The notes under the pieces were generated by a model. The model was given only the letters and a program-made list of their open reading frames with translations, did no database searches and was not told the DNA's origin. 64,000 nt of DNA. It comes from Adiantum capillus-veneris. Taxonomy: Eukaryota; Streptophyta; Polypodiopsida; Polypodiales; Pteridaceae. Location: contig CM043945.1 in assembly GCA_014529385.2 (NCBI GenBank), positions 2,516,312 through 2,580,311 on the forward strand. Reading direction: 5' to 3'. Within the stretch, counting starts at the first letter, position 1. Each line of letters starts with the position of its first letter. Positions 1 through 15,503 of this stretch are shown one piece after another. The translations under genes and the position numbers were made by a program.

Positions 1-1911
<1,911 letters not shown>

Positions 1912-2099
1912 TTGTCACAACAACTCAACATCTGACCTAGATAGCATCTGGGGGGCTCTAATTGTGTCCTGAATCACTATATCTGGCTACAAAATTTTGC
2001 ATCCAACCAGTTGCACTCAAACTTGTTTTGAGTTGTTGCCTTATATGGGTTTTACCTTATGCTTTACATAATAATTAACTGTTATCTTTTGCTATGGTG

Positions 2100-2148
<49 letters not shown>

Positions 2149-4778
2149 ACTTGGTCACTACAACTAACCAGTGTAGCTAGTTATGGTAACACTAACTCTA
2201 CTTATTGGTTTTACTACCCTAACCATGTTTAATGTTGGTAAACATTGTACCCAACACACTTTTGGTAGTTAGACTAAACCTCTGTTGCTCTAGTACAAGC
2301 AGCCTACTCATAGCTTAAAGATTTCCACCTTGGGTAGGAAAAAACTCAAAAATGGTACTTGATTTCATTGTTGCTAGCCTACTATGATATCTTGATTAGC
2401 ATGGCTGAATGAATAACACAAAGAAATTTATCTTGGTGGGTGCAACCCCTTGTAGATTTAACCTCACTTGGTTTACTTGGGTTAGTATTAATCAGTCTCA
2501 GGATCCCCTCTCGGATACGCTCAGCATTACTGGTAGTATAATCTGTCGAGGCTAGTCTCTTCCCTTTCCACTCATAAAGCGACACAATACGTCCAGATCG
2601 AAGGATGGGTAGCTTGACACGACTCTGAGCCTTCAACTGCTTGGTAGGATTCAAAGTGCATCCTACCCTCCTATGCTAAGCGTCTGTGGCACCTCCATAA
2701 CTGCGGCGTTTGCGGCCTCTTCCACTATATAAGGTGAGGGGTGCTTCCCTTCACTTAGACTTTGGTCTCCCCTGGCACTTTGGAGAAAACCTTGGGATTT
2801 CGTCTGCTCACACGTTTCTTATATTTTTTATCTCTGATGCTTCATAAAGATGGTTTCTGGTTGAAATCTTTTAATTAGATAAATAAACATTCTTCTCTCT
2901 GGACTACTGACCTAGGCAAAGTTGGTTTTTTCCTTCCCATTCTATTGGGCTTGACTGAACAAAATGGTTTAGATAACATTCTTGTTGTACATTGCTGGAC
3001 TAAGGGATGCTACTTGAGGATGATATTTCAGTTTTGGGCTTGAACACAGTATAGGAAAATTCTTGGAAATGCTGCTTGGTTTTTTTTACTTGAAAATTAA
3101 CTGGTTTTATGTGAGGGCTTTTGTCCTGCTCACTTTTCTTTAGATATTACTCTATGCAATCTCTAAAATAGTGGCTTATAATGGAAACATTGGTGCTTTT
3201 TTGCATTAAAATACTTATGGTGAGTATGGTACCATTGCTGGTTATGCTGCCAAAAGCTGAGTTTGGAAGGTTGCAGTTGTCTAGATTCTGGTTATAATAC
3301 ATACAATTTGCAGAAAATCTAGTTGAGAAAAATGGATCTAATACTTGATGATACTTCTAAAAAATAACTTTGACTAATATAAAGGATGATGTGATGTATC
3401 TCATGTGGTTTCCATGGCATATTCCTTTGACTCTTTACACGTTTAATCTCTTCAAATTAGCCAATATATTGGTCTTATAAACATACAACCTACTTACTGG
3501 TTACTAGCTGGCTTTTTTGGATTTCTGGCTTAGTCCATATCTTTCTCTGGTTAGTTCTTACTCTCATGAACTAATTGTATCTGGGTATGGTTGGAGTTAG
3601 ATGGATCTGGCTTTGGTTCTCTGGTTCTGACAGGTACATCATTGGCTTTGGCTTATACTGCTCTGGGCTATTTTTTATATTTTTTTCTCCTTGTTGACCT
3701 GACTGGACTTTGTCATATTGACCTAAATATACTAGGAGTATGGTTTGGCTTTTTTCTGGTTTGATCGTATACATAATCTGGTTTTAAAGAGAATTGGCTT
3801 AAAATTTTGATCTAGCCTTGTTACTAATCTGGTGATTACTGAACTGGTCTGGTTTGTGTATAATTGGTTGTAGCTAGATTTTGTATCTTCAGCTTGGTAC
3901 TTAGTTTGTTGGGATAAATCTGGCCCCTTTTTTTCACTACATCTGGTTGTATTTTTATGGCCAAACTATGGCTTATATATGGATAATGATACTTCGGGCC
4001 TGCTTGAGTAAATATCTATCTAAAAACTTTTTGGTGTTGTACCTTATTGATGGTTCGTTGTTGCATGGCTTAAGGGATGACTTGAAAGCATTTTTTACCA
4101 TTGAGAATGAGCTCCATTTTTTGTGACTTTGGCTGATACCTCCTGGGCAGATTAATCCAGCTGCTATTTTGATACCAAGAAAATCTCTGGATGGTACTTA
4201 AATGGGTGCTAATAGGTAAGCAGGCCTATTGCAAAAGTAAATGATTACTCGTTTAACTAAGGCTGACCTAAAACTGAGTCTTTTTTCATACTATGTTTAA
4301 ACTCAAGAAATTGCATAGGATGATATGGAGCAGTCGACTTCCTCTCATAGTAAAAGGCTATTTTAAAAGAAGAACTTTTTTAACATATGAAGCAATTATG
4401 GTAGGATTACTTTGTATAGGACAGTAGCTAGTCTAATAATTTTTAAGTTTGACATGGATAACAACTAATAGGTTCTTTGAAGCCTGCCATACGTAGCCAA
4501 GTCTAACATATCTATTGTCTTGACTATATGGATGCAGATGAGAATTCTATCTTCGCTTAAAAAGGTTTAGCTTGCTGCAGTCCGACTTTGAAAACACTTG
4601 ATGATCCAACTGGGATAGTTTTGATACCTTTGTACAAACTCATTTGGAATGATACTTCATTCTTATTATGTTGTACAATCAAAGACTGAGTTGTTTGTGT
4701 ACTTATCTCTGTCTAGACATCTTTAGCCAGTCGTCTTTTTGAACATCTTGTTCATTTGATGTGTTATGTATTATAATT
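1912..4778. other. Spacer without a recognisable gene
   Basis: This stretch separates two blocks of the same tandem unit and may be a later insertion or an old interstitial region. It holds a CA tract at 2100-2143. From about 2830 to 4780 the plus strand is T-rich with many CTGG and CTGGTT words. A 90-codon minus-strand open frame at 2382-2654 matches no family I know and is probably chance. I see no conserved protein motif and no LTR pair. Confidence 0.5.
2726..2732 (+). promoter_or_regulatory. Possible TATA box
   Basis: TATATAA sits in a locally GC-richer stretch (about 2500-2830) and is followed by a pyrimidine-rich tract, as in the U3/R boundary of an LTR or a gene promoter. No ORF or second LTR supports it. 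Confidence 0.22.
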
Positions 4779-5350
4779 AAAACAACTACACACACACACA
4801 CACACACCCGAGAAGAAGAGAAATCTAACGTCGTAGGAAACCATCCCAAGAGACCTTAAAGATCTATCCGACGAGAACTCGAGTTGAACTCAAGACCTAT
4901 TATTCAAGAGAGAAATGGCATAACCAATCTACCACACTTGGGTGATAAAAAGGTTATACCATTTTCCTCTTCTTATTAACACACACACACACACACACAC
5001 CCGAGAAGAAGAGAATTTTAACGTCGTAGGAAACCATCCCAAGAGACCTTAGAGATCTATCTGACGAGGACTCGAGTTGAACTCAATACCTGTTATTCAA
5101 GAGGGAAATGGCATAACCAATCTACCACACTTGGGTGATAGAAAGGTTATACCATTTTCCTCTTCTTATTAACACACACACCCAAGAAGAAGAGAATTTT
5201 AACATCGTAGGAAACCATCCCAAGAGACCTTAAAGATCTATCTTACGAGGATTGGAGTTGAGATCAAGACCTGCTATTCAAGAGGGAAATGGCATAACCA
5301 ATCTACCACACTTGGGTGATAGAAAGGTTATACCATTTTCCTCTTCTTAT

Positions 5351-5399
<49 letters not shown>

Positions 5400-5562
5400 A
5401 AGAAGAGAATTTTAACATCGTAGGAAACCATCCCAAGAGACCTTAAAGATCTATTCTATGAGGACTCGAGTTGAACTCAAGACCTATTATTCAAGAGGGA
5501 AATGGCATAACCAATCTACAAACTTGGGTGATAGAAAGGTTATACCATTTTCCTCTTCTTAT

Positions 5563-5617
<55 letters not shown>

Positions 5618-5966
5618 AGAAGAAGATAATTTTAACGTTGTTGGAAACCATCCCAAGAGACCTTAAATTCGAGTTGAACTCAAGACTTGTTATTCAAGAG
5701 GGAAATGGCATAACCAATCTACCACACTTGGGTGATAGAAAGGTTATACCATTTTCCTCTTCTTATTAACACACCCACACACACACACACACACACCCGA
5801 GAAGAATAGAACTTTAACATCGTTAGGAAACCATCCCAAGAGACCTTAAAGATCTAGATGATGAGGACTCGAGTTGAACTCAAGACTTGTTATTCAAGAG
5901 GGAAATGTCATAACCAATCTACCACACTTGGGTGATAGAAAGGTTATACCATTTTCCTCTTCTTAT

Positions 5967-6008
<42 letters not shown>

Positions 6009-6030
6009 GAAGAAGAGAATCTTAACATCG
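4779..6030 (-). repeat. Tandem array of tRNA-headed, CA/GT-tailed units (block 2)
   Basis: Six further copies of the block 1 unit, same orientation, with the same order of body, box-B-like and box-A-like words and CA tail. CA tracts lie at about 4788-4808, 4980-5001, 5171-5182, 5353-5396, 5565-5614, 5771-5797 and 5969-6007. One copy (near 5670) lacks part of the body. The last copy runs into unrelated sequence at about 6035. Confidence 0.7.
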
Positions 6031-6035
6031 TAGGA

Positions 6036-7402
6036 AGGGGGAGGGTTTGGGGTAGTTGAGAAGTCTGGCTTGCAAGGTGCATGCATAGTTTGTTTTGCAT
6101 GCAAGATTGCCGAGTGGTTCAAATGCAGTTGTGTAGTGTGCTCGATATTGGGTGATAGGCAAAAAAAGGCCCTCAGCTAGTGGTTGGGAGGGGAATTGGC
6201 AAATAGTAGCATGCTTGAAAAAAGGTGTGCCATGTGAGGCTTTGACAACTCCCACTTGCATGGCATGTGTGAGCTTGTGAGCCGTGAGTGACGGGGGTAG
6301 TACATGCAACCCTTGTTGATTGCAACAGTGGTGGTGTCCAATTTATTGAAACCGCATCATTTGTCATTGCTCAACTATCGCCAACCCATCAAGGCTTCAA
6401 CTGGGTTTGCAAAACTTGTCGTTGGAGGATCTTCGTTATTGCTGATGGGGGATGGTTGCAGTTGGGCATGTGAAACCTTTCGCTGCTTTGTGAGCAGTAC
6501 GAAGTTATTGTTTCTTTGGTCATATGATCAGTCCCATGCACACCTCTGCTAAAGATCAAGCTCGCCGTATATGATTTATATTGAATTCATCATATTTTTA
6601 TTAATTTTTGCTCTCCTGGGGTTCTTTCCCACAACCAGAGAAAAAGATTGTTGCCTCTTCTTACCCTTCTTTGTAGTCCCCTCTTTAAAAGTTTTCAATG
6701 AACCTAATTTCCAAACTTCCCTATATGTTGGCGTACCTTGATTCTTTTGCATTGATACAAACTTCGACAACTCTGGAAGATCTCTCCATTTTTTGTGTTT
6801 GCTAGGGTGTTAAAAATCCTTCTTTTTCTTCTTCTTCCTTCTTCTACTTTTGACAGGATTCACTTTTTCTATTATCTTAGCACTCCTCCTCTTCTTCTTA
6901 AGCTTGCAACTCAAGGCATAGCCAAGTCTTCAAGGAGGAGCTTTTACACTCTCTAATCACGTCAACATACTATCTTATATTCTTCATCCCGTATTCCCAC
7001 ATGATTAACTTAATTGATCCTCTATAATCCAAATAAATCATGGCATAATTATTCTTATAACAAACACTGAATACCTATTATGTATAATTAATATGATCAC
7101 ACTAATTCTCTTATGATGACGATAAAAGAAAACGATCTCTGATAAATTCCCAACGCCACCAACAATCTTATGCAATCAGCACAAATTTCTACAAGTTGAT
7201 TTAATTTGATGACATCCATGAACATAAGAAAAAGGAAATACTTAGTTGTTGATCATCCAAATCTGTGGTTACTACAGTGTAGTCTATGCTCTAATACCAT
7301 CGCAACAACTGGGAGCGTGGAGAGCCTTGCAAATATATACAAAACAACACGCTACTAGCAATAAGTCAAGAGATCTGCATACCTAGAGAGTCGCACGAGC
7401 GC
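6036..7402. other. Non-coding stretch, nothing recognised
   Basis: There are short open frames on both strands (up to 95 codons), but none has a recognisable motif. From about 6560 onwards the sequence is AT-rich. A degenerate primer-site-like word (minus strand TGGTATTAGAGC, 7284-7295) is present without a supporting LTR. Confidence 0.5.
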
Positions 7403-7421
7403 ACGCACACACACACACACA

Positions 7422-7501
<80 letters not shown>
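7403..7501. repeat. Compound (CA)n(GA)n microsatellite
   Basis: A short imperfect GCAC/CA tract is followed by about 38 uninterrupted GA repeats. Confidence 0.95.
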
Positions 7502-7505
<4 letters not shown>

Positions 7506-8321
7506 CACGTGTAGGTGCACATAAGTGCTAGTTTTGCTCAAAATAGGTGATGAAGGATGCATGTGAAATATTTTGAAGAGTAGTACCCACACACATAGTA
7601 GATTGAGAAAGTTGATGGCATACAACCAGAGACTAGTTTCTTGATTAAAATAGTTAAAAACAAAAGTTATTGCAACACTTATCAAACCCAAGTTGCTTCA
7701 AAACCTCATAATTGAGTGACTATCAACTGGATTATTAGAGATGCCTAATGATGCTTGTTCAAGTGTAAGAAGCAAGTCTATGCACAAAACTAGTGCTCGA
7801 TAGAGAGCTTTACTAAGCGGTACACATACTAATTACAAGGACTAAGAATGCCAATTAATGAACTTGTTTGGGAGATGAAAATGCAAGATTGACACAACAC
7901 TAAGTGATCCTCGTGGGGTTCACCATTCAGTATATATAACGTGCGTTCGCGGGGCATTAAAAAAACCCCTCTTTTAACATGTTTGAATGAATAAAATAAC
8001 CCCTTATTTTGGGTTTCTTTTTTCAAAATTGAATATAAAAACCCCTTATTTAATTGTATCTCTGTTAAATTGCCTAAAATTTTTGCATTCTAAAACCCCT
8101 TCTTTCGAATTCACGTTATACATTAACATGATTACATAGTGCACCCCTTGAGAATTGATCTCAAAGCAATTATGAGGGCAGTGGCTCAAGAGGTAGACTC
8201 AAGAACATGCCCACACTAACTAATTAGAGATTAATTAGATATTGAAAATTCTAATGGAGAGATGTGAATGAGAAATATTTAGGATCAAATTGTGATTAGG
8301 AAATGCTAATCACTCTAGCAT
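7502..8321. other. Non-coding stretch with AACCCCTT words
   Basis: No gene seen. Between about 7964 and 8105 the word AACCCC(T/TT) occurs four times at irregular intervals of 25-50 bp in AT-rich sequence. If this stretch is the body of the minus-strand copia element whose LTR lies at 8334-8690, its gag is not visible. Confidence 0.45.
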
Positions 8322-8333
8322 GGCTCTGATACC
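8322..8333 (-). promoter_or_regulatory. Copia primer binding site (initiator-Met tRNA)
   Basis: The minus strand reads GGTATCAGAGCC directly after the LTR end. This is the plant Ty1/copia minus-strand primer site, complementary to the 3' end of initiator-Met tRNA. Confidence 0.75.
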
Positions 8334-8690
8334 TGTTGAAAGGTTAGGGTGGATAGCACAATGAACCATTCATATTGGAAATGAACATAGTGTCAATACA
8401 AATAGCCTTCTTATGTAGGTGATACAGGTGACCTTTACACATCCACAAGGGATAACTGACTCTTCTCCAAAGGGCAAGATTCTAACTTGGCCCTTGACCC
8501 TTCACATGGCCTATAGGGCATCACATGGCACACATGGCTTGTCACACGGTTTCACATGGGTAATGATTACATGGTTCACACATTGGTTAGGGAAGTTCTT
8601 GCAGTGCAAGAAACCCCGCACCTCAATAATATATGTTTATCTATCCTTGACTAAGTGAAAGTTATTTTATGTACATATTGATGCGCAACA
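8334..8690 (-). mobile_element. Copia LTR (5' LTR of a minus-strand element)
   Basis: On the minus strand this 357-bp segment starts TGTTGCGC and ends TTTCAACA, giving a 5-bp terminal inverted repeat TGTTG/CAACA, and is followed at once by the primer site. The end (CTATCCACCCTAACC before the terminus) resembles the LTR end of the copia element at 19.1 kb. I did not find the partner LTR in the window, so this is either a 5' remnant or a nearly solo LTR. Confidence 0.65.
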
Positions 8691-9470
8691 TAATAAGTAG
8701 TAGAAAGACTCTCCGCATTTAATTGTTTATTTAAATCTATACTATGACTAACACCCAACGCAAGGAGTGTCATTATAAGAGAGACCCCTTGGTGATGAAA
8801 ATGTATATTCTTACTAGCAAGCATACTATTTTTGAACCTACTACCTCTCTCTACTTGAGTAATACTCTAAGAACACTTTGTGTAATGAAACTTATATATG
8901 ACCTCAATTATTCCTTACGAAAATATAAGCCAATTATTCTTTGTTACATATACATACATATCAGTCCATATGTCCAATAGTATGTATATAGCCTACTTGC
9001 AACTAGTAGGAGCACAACACAAGACCCTTGAATTAGAGAAATTCCCAATAATGCAAGGGAATATATTTTCATGGAACTTGCTCAAAGTGGCAACAATATT
9101 TTTATCTTTTATGGAAAAGAGGTCAACCCTCGAGGCATGAGTAAATATTGGTGAATGTTTTCAAGAGCATAGTCCCTTATGTTGTCCCAATCTATCACAT
9201 AGTTGATAGGTAATCATGAAACATCATAAATGTTCTCACTCTTTTGGGAGTTGTGATACCCAAATTAACTAATAGACTTGGCCTAAAACTTGATGCTAAG
9301 CGATAAAACCTTTTAAAAAAGAGGGTGTATAGTGTAAATCTAGAGAGATCTCTTTAGGTGAAACTTTTTGGATTATAGCATTGAGATGGAATGCTCAAAA
9401 GAAGACGTTGTGATTTTATTAATGAAAAACAAGTCAAACATTTTTTTCTATCAGGAAATTTTTCTTTACA
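8691..9470. other. Non-coding stretch, nothing recognised
   Basis: AT-rich, with only short open frames lacking motifs. It may include the decayed 3' part of the copia fragment that follows. Confidence 0.4.
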
Positions 9471-9475
9471 AACCA

Positions 9476-10240
9476 TATGTCTCAATGTACTTTGTTTGAA
9501 ACAAAGAAATACGACATCCACATGCTTAAATTGTATGCAATAATGATGCAGAAGTCCAAGTCTAATACATTCAAATCAATTTTAAGATCAACAATATGTC
9601 CCTCATTTGGCCGAATGAGCAACATTTCACCAATAAAGCACACAATGATCAAAAGTACACCATCCACACATTTGACATACATAGTGCTCTTAGCTAGACT
9701 AGTCACAAAGCGATGTGTAGCCATGTACACATACACCTTTTCTTACCAAGCAGGTGGAGCTTACTTCAATCCATACAAGCCTTCTTAAGCGAGCAACCCT
9801 TGTTTTCATGATCATTTTGAATAGAAGCATGAAGTTGTGCTACTTACACTTCCGCTTGAAAATTTCCATTCAAAAACGTAGTCTCTATGTCTAATTGATG
9901 TACATTCCAACCATTATGAGTTGACAATGCACAAATGCCACATGTGGTATGAGAGCACATTCTCACCAAAATCAATGCCATTTTCTTTAGCATAACATTT
10001 TGCCACAATTCTAGCTTTATAGTGATCAACACAACCATCAATGTTGCGTTTTGACTTGAAAACCCACTTAGTAATAATTGCCTTTTTTCCAGGAGGCAAG
10101 CCACACAAAAACCATGTGCCATTTTTCATAATAGCACCATACTCAAATTGCATTGTAGCCAACCAATTTTTTGAATTTTGCACTTCATCAAATGGAAAAG
10201 GGTTTGTTCTCATCATGCATACTACATATTGCCAAAACAT
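9476..10240 (-). pseudogene. Degenerate Ty1/copia reverse transcriptase
   Basis: Read on the minus strand in several frames, this gives the ordered landmarks of copia reverse transcriptase: W-L-A-T-M-Q-F-E and N-G-T-W near the start, P-P-G-K-K-A-I-I-T-K-W-V-F-K, then K-A-R-I-V-A-K, then Q-L-D-I-E-T-T-F-L-N-G, then a stop-interrupted LYGLK-APPAW, then Y-V-K-C-V-D-G-V-L-L. Frameshifts and stops separate the pieces. The catalytic Y-V-D-D position reads C-F-I-G-E, so the polymerase centre is gone. The downstream RNase H is not attached, and an RNase H fragment lies on the wrong side (10750-11345), so this is a rearranged relic. Confidence 0.85.
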
Positions 10241-10749
10241 AAAAATCTAATGTATAACTGGCATGCTAAAAACCTCAATGAGTAAGAGTAGACAAAGTAG
10301 TATCTTTATCAGCCATTCAGGCATACCTCTAGCCTACCCATTTTCAACCCTATCCTCATCAATGACTTCTTGTACATTTGCATCAGTAAATGGCTTATTT
10401 GTAGCATCATTTAAAACCCACCTAAGATATACATGTGCCACTTTCATAGCTTCATGTCTATATTGAGTGCATAAGTCTGCAAAGTCAAGGCAAAGAGCAT
10501 GATGCCAATCTTGAAATGCATCAAGGACTATTTGCACGACGGGGTTGTCACAAATAACTACACCAATAGAAGTTAAATGTTTAACATCTTTTATCTCCGT
10601 AAGAAAACCATCCATATCATCCTCCTCATGCATAACCTTTGATCCTGACCTCTTGCGTGTAGGTAAGCAATTTTTTTGCATCATTATGTACTACATACAA
10701 GCTCCATACAAGGTAGCTAGTCTATACCATGCATGTTTTTTTGTTTTGT
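10241..10749. other. Unassigned segment between two copia fragments
   Basis: A 116-codon minus-strand open frame (10334-10684) with acidic and aromatic residues (for example LDFADLCTQYRHEAMKVAH) has no family I recognise. Copia pol carries no such domain between reverse transcriptase and the 3' end, so it may be foreign insert or a chance frame. Confidence 0.3.
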
Positions 10750-11345
10750 CCCCAAAATGGAGTAAACCCAAAGCTTTGAGATAAAGCGTTTGTAAAAAGT
10801 TCACTAAAATTTTCTAGTGTAGGAACATAAGCCAACTTCTTGATCTTTCTTGCAAAGAACCTCTCCATGACACAATGATAATGCACCTTCAATATTTTGT
10901 GTGTGAGCATGGAGCACTAGTTTCCTTGTGACTACCAAAGAACTCTAACAACTTGTGAAGATTGTTGTCTAATACATGTGACTAATAAGACATCGGAGCC
11001 AAAATCACTCAATGGTAGTATGAACGTTGTACTACACTAAGCCTCATAACTAGAAGTGGCCATTGTAGGCTGCTTCTTACTCAACCAAGATATGCATGGG
11101 ATATAGAGCTTGAAACAAAAATCATCAATGGACACTCATGTGTCATAGGAACCAACCTTATCCAAGTATGGAAAAGCTTGTTGTTTTGGAGGCAATGATT
11201 CTTCCTTGGGATAAAAAAACTCAAGATGCGTAGTGCCACTCAAGTACCAAAAGACTACTTTCAAATGCTTAGACCCTTCACTATGCATAAATTTATTCAC
11301 CTATGAGACTGCCAACTAAACGCCTACCCTTGTTACCATTAGCTG
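10750..11345 (-). pseudogene. Degenerate Ty1/copia RNase H region
   Basis: The minus strand gives, in order, a V-N-K-F-M-H-S block, K-V-V-F-W-Y-L-S-G-T-T, ISWLSKKQPTMATSSYEA, a decayed middle, then KVHYHCVMERFF and YVPTLENFSELFTNAL. These are the hallmarks of the copia RNase H end (SWSSKKQ..VA.SS.EAEY and KHI.V.YHF...YV.T.EQ.ADIFTK.L). Several stops and a frameshift break it. In an intact element this part lies 3' of reverse transcriptase. Here it lies 5' of the reverse transcriptase relic at 9476-10240, so the two come from different copies or from a rearrangement. Confidence 0.85.
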
Positions 11346-11530
11346 TGTGATGAAAAAGCAACAGAGAGCAAGAAAGATATAATTACTTTACCTTTGGAGC
11401 ACACACAAGGTAAGTCTATTGCTATACTTGATAATAGTTAGAAAACGGGGATGTCATGGTACCAAAATGCTTGCTTGGGCATGAAATTTCCCTCTTTCAT
11501 AAAGCCATGAGCATGAAAGAGACCCTTGAT

Positions 11531-12444
<914 letters not shown>

Positions 12445-12860
12445 AAATTAAAAGCTATTCCTAATGGCTTCAAAAAAATTAAAAGGTATTCCTAATTCAA
12501 AGATTCCCTCAAATAACAGCAAAAACAATGCGCTAGTCTATATCATGTAGCAACGGGCAATGCAGAAGCACGTAGATCTGCAACAATATCAATTGGATGT
12601 GAGGAGGGATACAACTTGGAGAGAGAGAGAGAGAGAGAGGACACTTTAAAGAGAAGAAAATGCTAAAGGGAAAATAAAGAAGAAGAGAAACACAAATATA
12701 CAATGTGAAGTTGACCACCTCTTTATATGGACACAAAAGGTCTTTTGACTTTTCACCTTCATATATCTTTCATATCCTAAACTCATCCTTCACTTAGGCA
12801 CTTAATAGCACTTAATATGTTTTGAAAGACTTCTTATTTTTGAGACCTAATTGTCAAAAA
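12445..12860. repeat. Dispersed repeat D, copy 1
   Basis: About 400 bp matches 53955-54365 in the same orientation: GGTATTCCTA(A/G)TTCAAAGATTCC near the start, a GA microsatellite in the middle (12620-12640), TTATATGG(A/G)CACAAAAGG, and CACTTAATATGTTTTGAAA at the end. In the other copy the repeat begins about 75 bp after a copia primer site, so it may be copia leader sequence. Confidence 0.7.
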
Positions 12861-12944
12861 AAATAAATTAGATAAGCATGATTTGTACGAAAATCCAAAC
12901 TATTTACTAGGATTTCTAACCGTGATGCTTAAATTTTGGTATTT

Positions 12945-14165
12945 AAAGGTGAGCTCCATGCACAATTGATCTTGATATTTTTGGATCACCAAAGCTCCAA
13001 AAAATGATGACGATAACGACTTTCAGAGAGTCTCGGCATATCTTGCATTGATGAGGAACATGGAGTTTCCTTGGCAAAAAAATATATGAACTTTATATTT
13101 CCAATGTATTGAAGACACGTACTTGGTATCAATGTGGTTAGATGCAAAAAACCTCATATGTGGGGGAAAAAGCAAAAAAATGAATGCAATTGAGAGAGAG
13201 AATAGTTAGGATGATTTGATGTTTTATCCCATTTATACATATACATCACACACAATTGACTTCGCTTTGTTTAGATCACCACAACCACAAAAAATAGCGA
13301 CGATGAAAAAATACAATGGCTTTTGGACAGACTTGGCATATCTTCCATTGATGAGAAATAGGGATTTTCGTTGGAAAATAAAGTACAACAACTATATATC
13401 TCTAATGTATTGAAGACGCATGTTTGGTATCAAGGTGGTTTGACACCAAAAAACCTCATATTTGGGGAAAAAAAAGAAAAACACAATGCAATTCAGAGAG
13501 AGTAGAGTGAGGTTGTAATGATGTCTTGTCAGGTGCTCTACCCAATTGAACATCGATCCCGTTTATACATGCAGTGCACATCACATACAATTGACCATGC
13601 TCTGTTTGGCTCATTGCAACTTCATGAAACGGTGCCAATGAATAAATGCAGTGGCTTTCATAGAGACTTGGCATTGAGGACGAAGTGTTCTTGGCAACAA
13701 ACAAAGTACATGAAGTGCATATTTCTAATGTATTGAAGATGTATGTTTGGTATCAATGTAGACGGACATAAAAAAACCTCATATTTGAAAAAAAAGCAAA
13801 AAATACAGTACAATTTAGGTACAATAGAGTGAGGTTATGATGATATCTTATTAAGGTGCTCTGCCCAATTGATGAACTTGGATCTCGTTTATACATATGT
13901 GTACATCACACACAATTGACCATTCTCTGTTTGGTTCATCGCAACTCTATGAAATGACTACGATAAAAAATGTAGCGGGTTTTTGGAGAGACTAGGTACT
14001 GAGGAGGAATAAAGAGTTTTTGGGACAAACGAACTACATGAATTGTATATTTCTAATGTATTGAAGTCATATGTTTGGTATCAAGGTAGATAGACGTCAA
14101 AAAGCTTCAAATTTGGGGCAAAAAGTGAAAAAACTGCAATGCAATTTAGGTACAATAGAGTGATG
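12945..14165. repeat. Tandem array, unit about 320 bp, four copies
   Basis: Anchor words recur at a steady interval. CACAATTGA(C/T) and close variants lie near 12960, 13250, 13582 and 13910. (T/C)AATGTATTGAAG lies near 13100, 13403, 13728 and 14057. Copies are roughly 70-80% alike by eye. Two copies (about 13505-13562 and 13840-13885) include, on the minus strand, a tRNA-like 5' half (TTCAATTGGGTAGAGCACC in one), which resembles a D-arm. Confidence 0.75.
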
Positions 14166-14174
14166 TTGCAACAA

Positions 14175-15040
14175 TGTGTGGTGCAAGAGTGAGTACTATC
14201 ATTGATTTTCCCAAGAACACACTAGCTTGAAGGCTATTGGTCCATGCCAAGGTCTAGCCAATGAATGGCTTTCTTCATATCAAGCAAGAGGGTTAGTCTT
14301 GTGACAAGTGTCCTTTATTCCCTCTTTGAAAAGAGAGCTTGATTCTTTAATTTAATGAAGCTAACATCTGAATGTCTCTCAAGGTATGTTATCCAATGAG
14401 ATTTAAGCTAGCTCATGGGATGCTCAATTCTCATTGGTTCCTCTAGTAGGCTATCCGGATGGAATCAAAGCTAGCTCATGTGGGGTTCAATTCTTATTGG
14501 TTCTCTTTGTGGGCTATTAAATGAGATTTAAGCTTGCTTTTATAAAGCTTGATTCTCATTGGTTCTTCATATTGGCTATCCAATAGGATTCACGCTTGGT
14601 TGTGGGCAACATAGCTAGGAGCCTGACATGTGTCCTTTATGCCTTAAGTGAAAGGGATGAGTCCTAAAGTGTGTGAGTGCCTTTTCTCTCATATCCCTAC
14701 AAGAGGGGCTCGCCCCATGCAAGTGGGGGGTGCAACTTGGTGCAACTTGGCCGAGATCATTTGCATGGTCTAAAATACCTAGAGTTGGCAATAGGCTTTC
14801 CCATTAATCCTAGGCCCAATGGACTCTAGCACTACCCTTTGTAGGCTTAATGAAGCTTATCCTAAGGCCATTTAAAGATTCATTGAGTTCACATTGCTCT
14901 TTGATAGACTATCTCTCCGCTTGGTCCCCTATTGAGATAAGTCTAGTAGCACATATTAATATTCTGACGCTTGCTCCCTTTATCTTCCCATTTTATATGG
15001 CCAGTTTAATATGAGAAAATCATTTGGGAAAGTTAGATGA
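14175..15040 (+). repeat. Repeat X, copy 1 (LTR-like)
   Basis: About 865 bp matches the two halves of a second copy at 29492-29859 and 35733-36325. Near its centre are about 3.5 tandem units of 62 bp starting CTATCCAATG. Copy 2 has an ACTATAAGAGG TATA-like word and both copies share CTCGCCCCATGCAAG downstream, so this could be an LTR or a truncated non-autonomous element. I saw no primer site or TG..CA ends that settle it. Confidence 0.7.
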
Positions 15041-15503
15041 CATTACCTCTCCCTTGAAATCATATTCGTCCTCAACTATGAGGTAGGAAAGATAAAGCAG
15101 AGTCATTATTCCATGGTTTCCTAGCGGGAAGAGGATCCCTTTTTACCCAGCAACATCTTTCCACATTAGGAAAAGTTTGAGGTCTCGAATTTGCCCTGTA
15201 AGAAATGATAGAGAAAGAAAATAATTTCCATTTTTGAAAAAATGAAGAAGGAATTTTAAAACCCAAAATTGGGGGAGGGGGGGAACTTTATATTTATACT
15301 GGGTGCACGGGATGCCACTTTTTGGGGCCAAATATGAAGAGTTGTTTTCAAATCTCTTGGGAATTTGTCCCTTTTCCAAAAGTTCCCAATGCAATCTTTT
15401 TCACTTTGGTTCAAATTTCAATTTTCCCTGTGCTCATTCTTCCCTTTCTCTACACCTTTCTCTGCACCATATCCAAATCATCATCTTCCCTACATCATTT
15501 CCA

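Noticed and set aside
2382-2654. 90-codon minus-strand gene
   Set aside because: No motif, no homologous frame elsewhere in the window, and no supporting promoter on that strand.
7284-7295. Second copia primer site on the minus strand
   Set aside because: TGGTATTAGAGC has one change and no LTR end with TG..CA borders could be drawn beside it.
7964-8105. Telomere-like repeat
   Set aside because: AACCCC words are irregularly spaced and do not form the plant TTTAGGG repeat.
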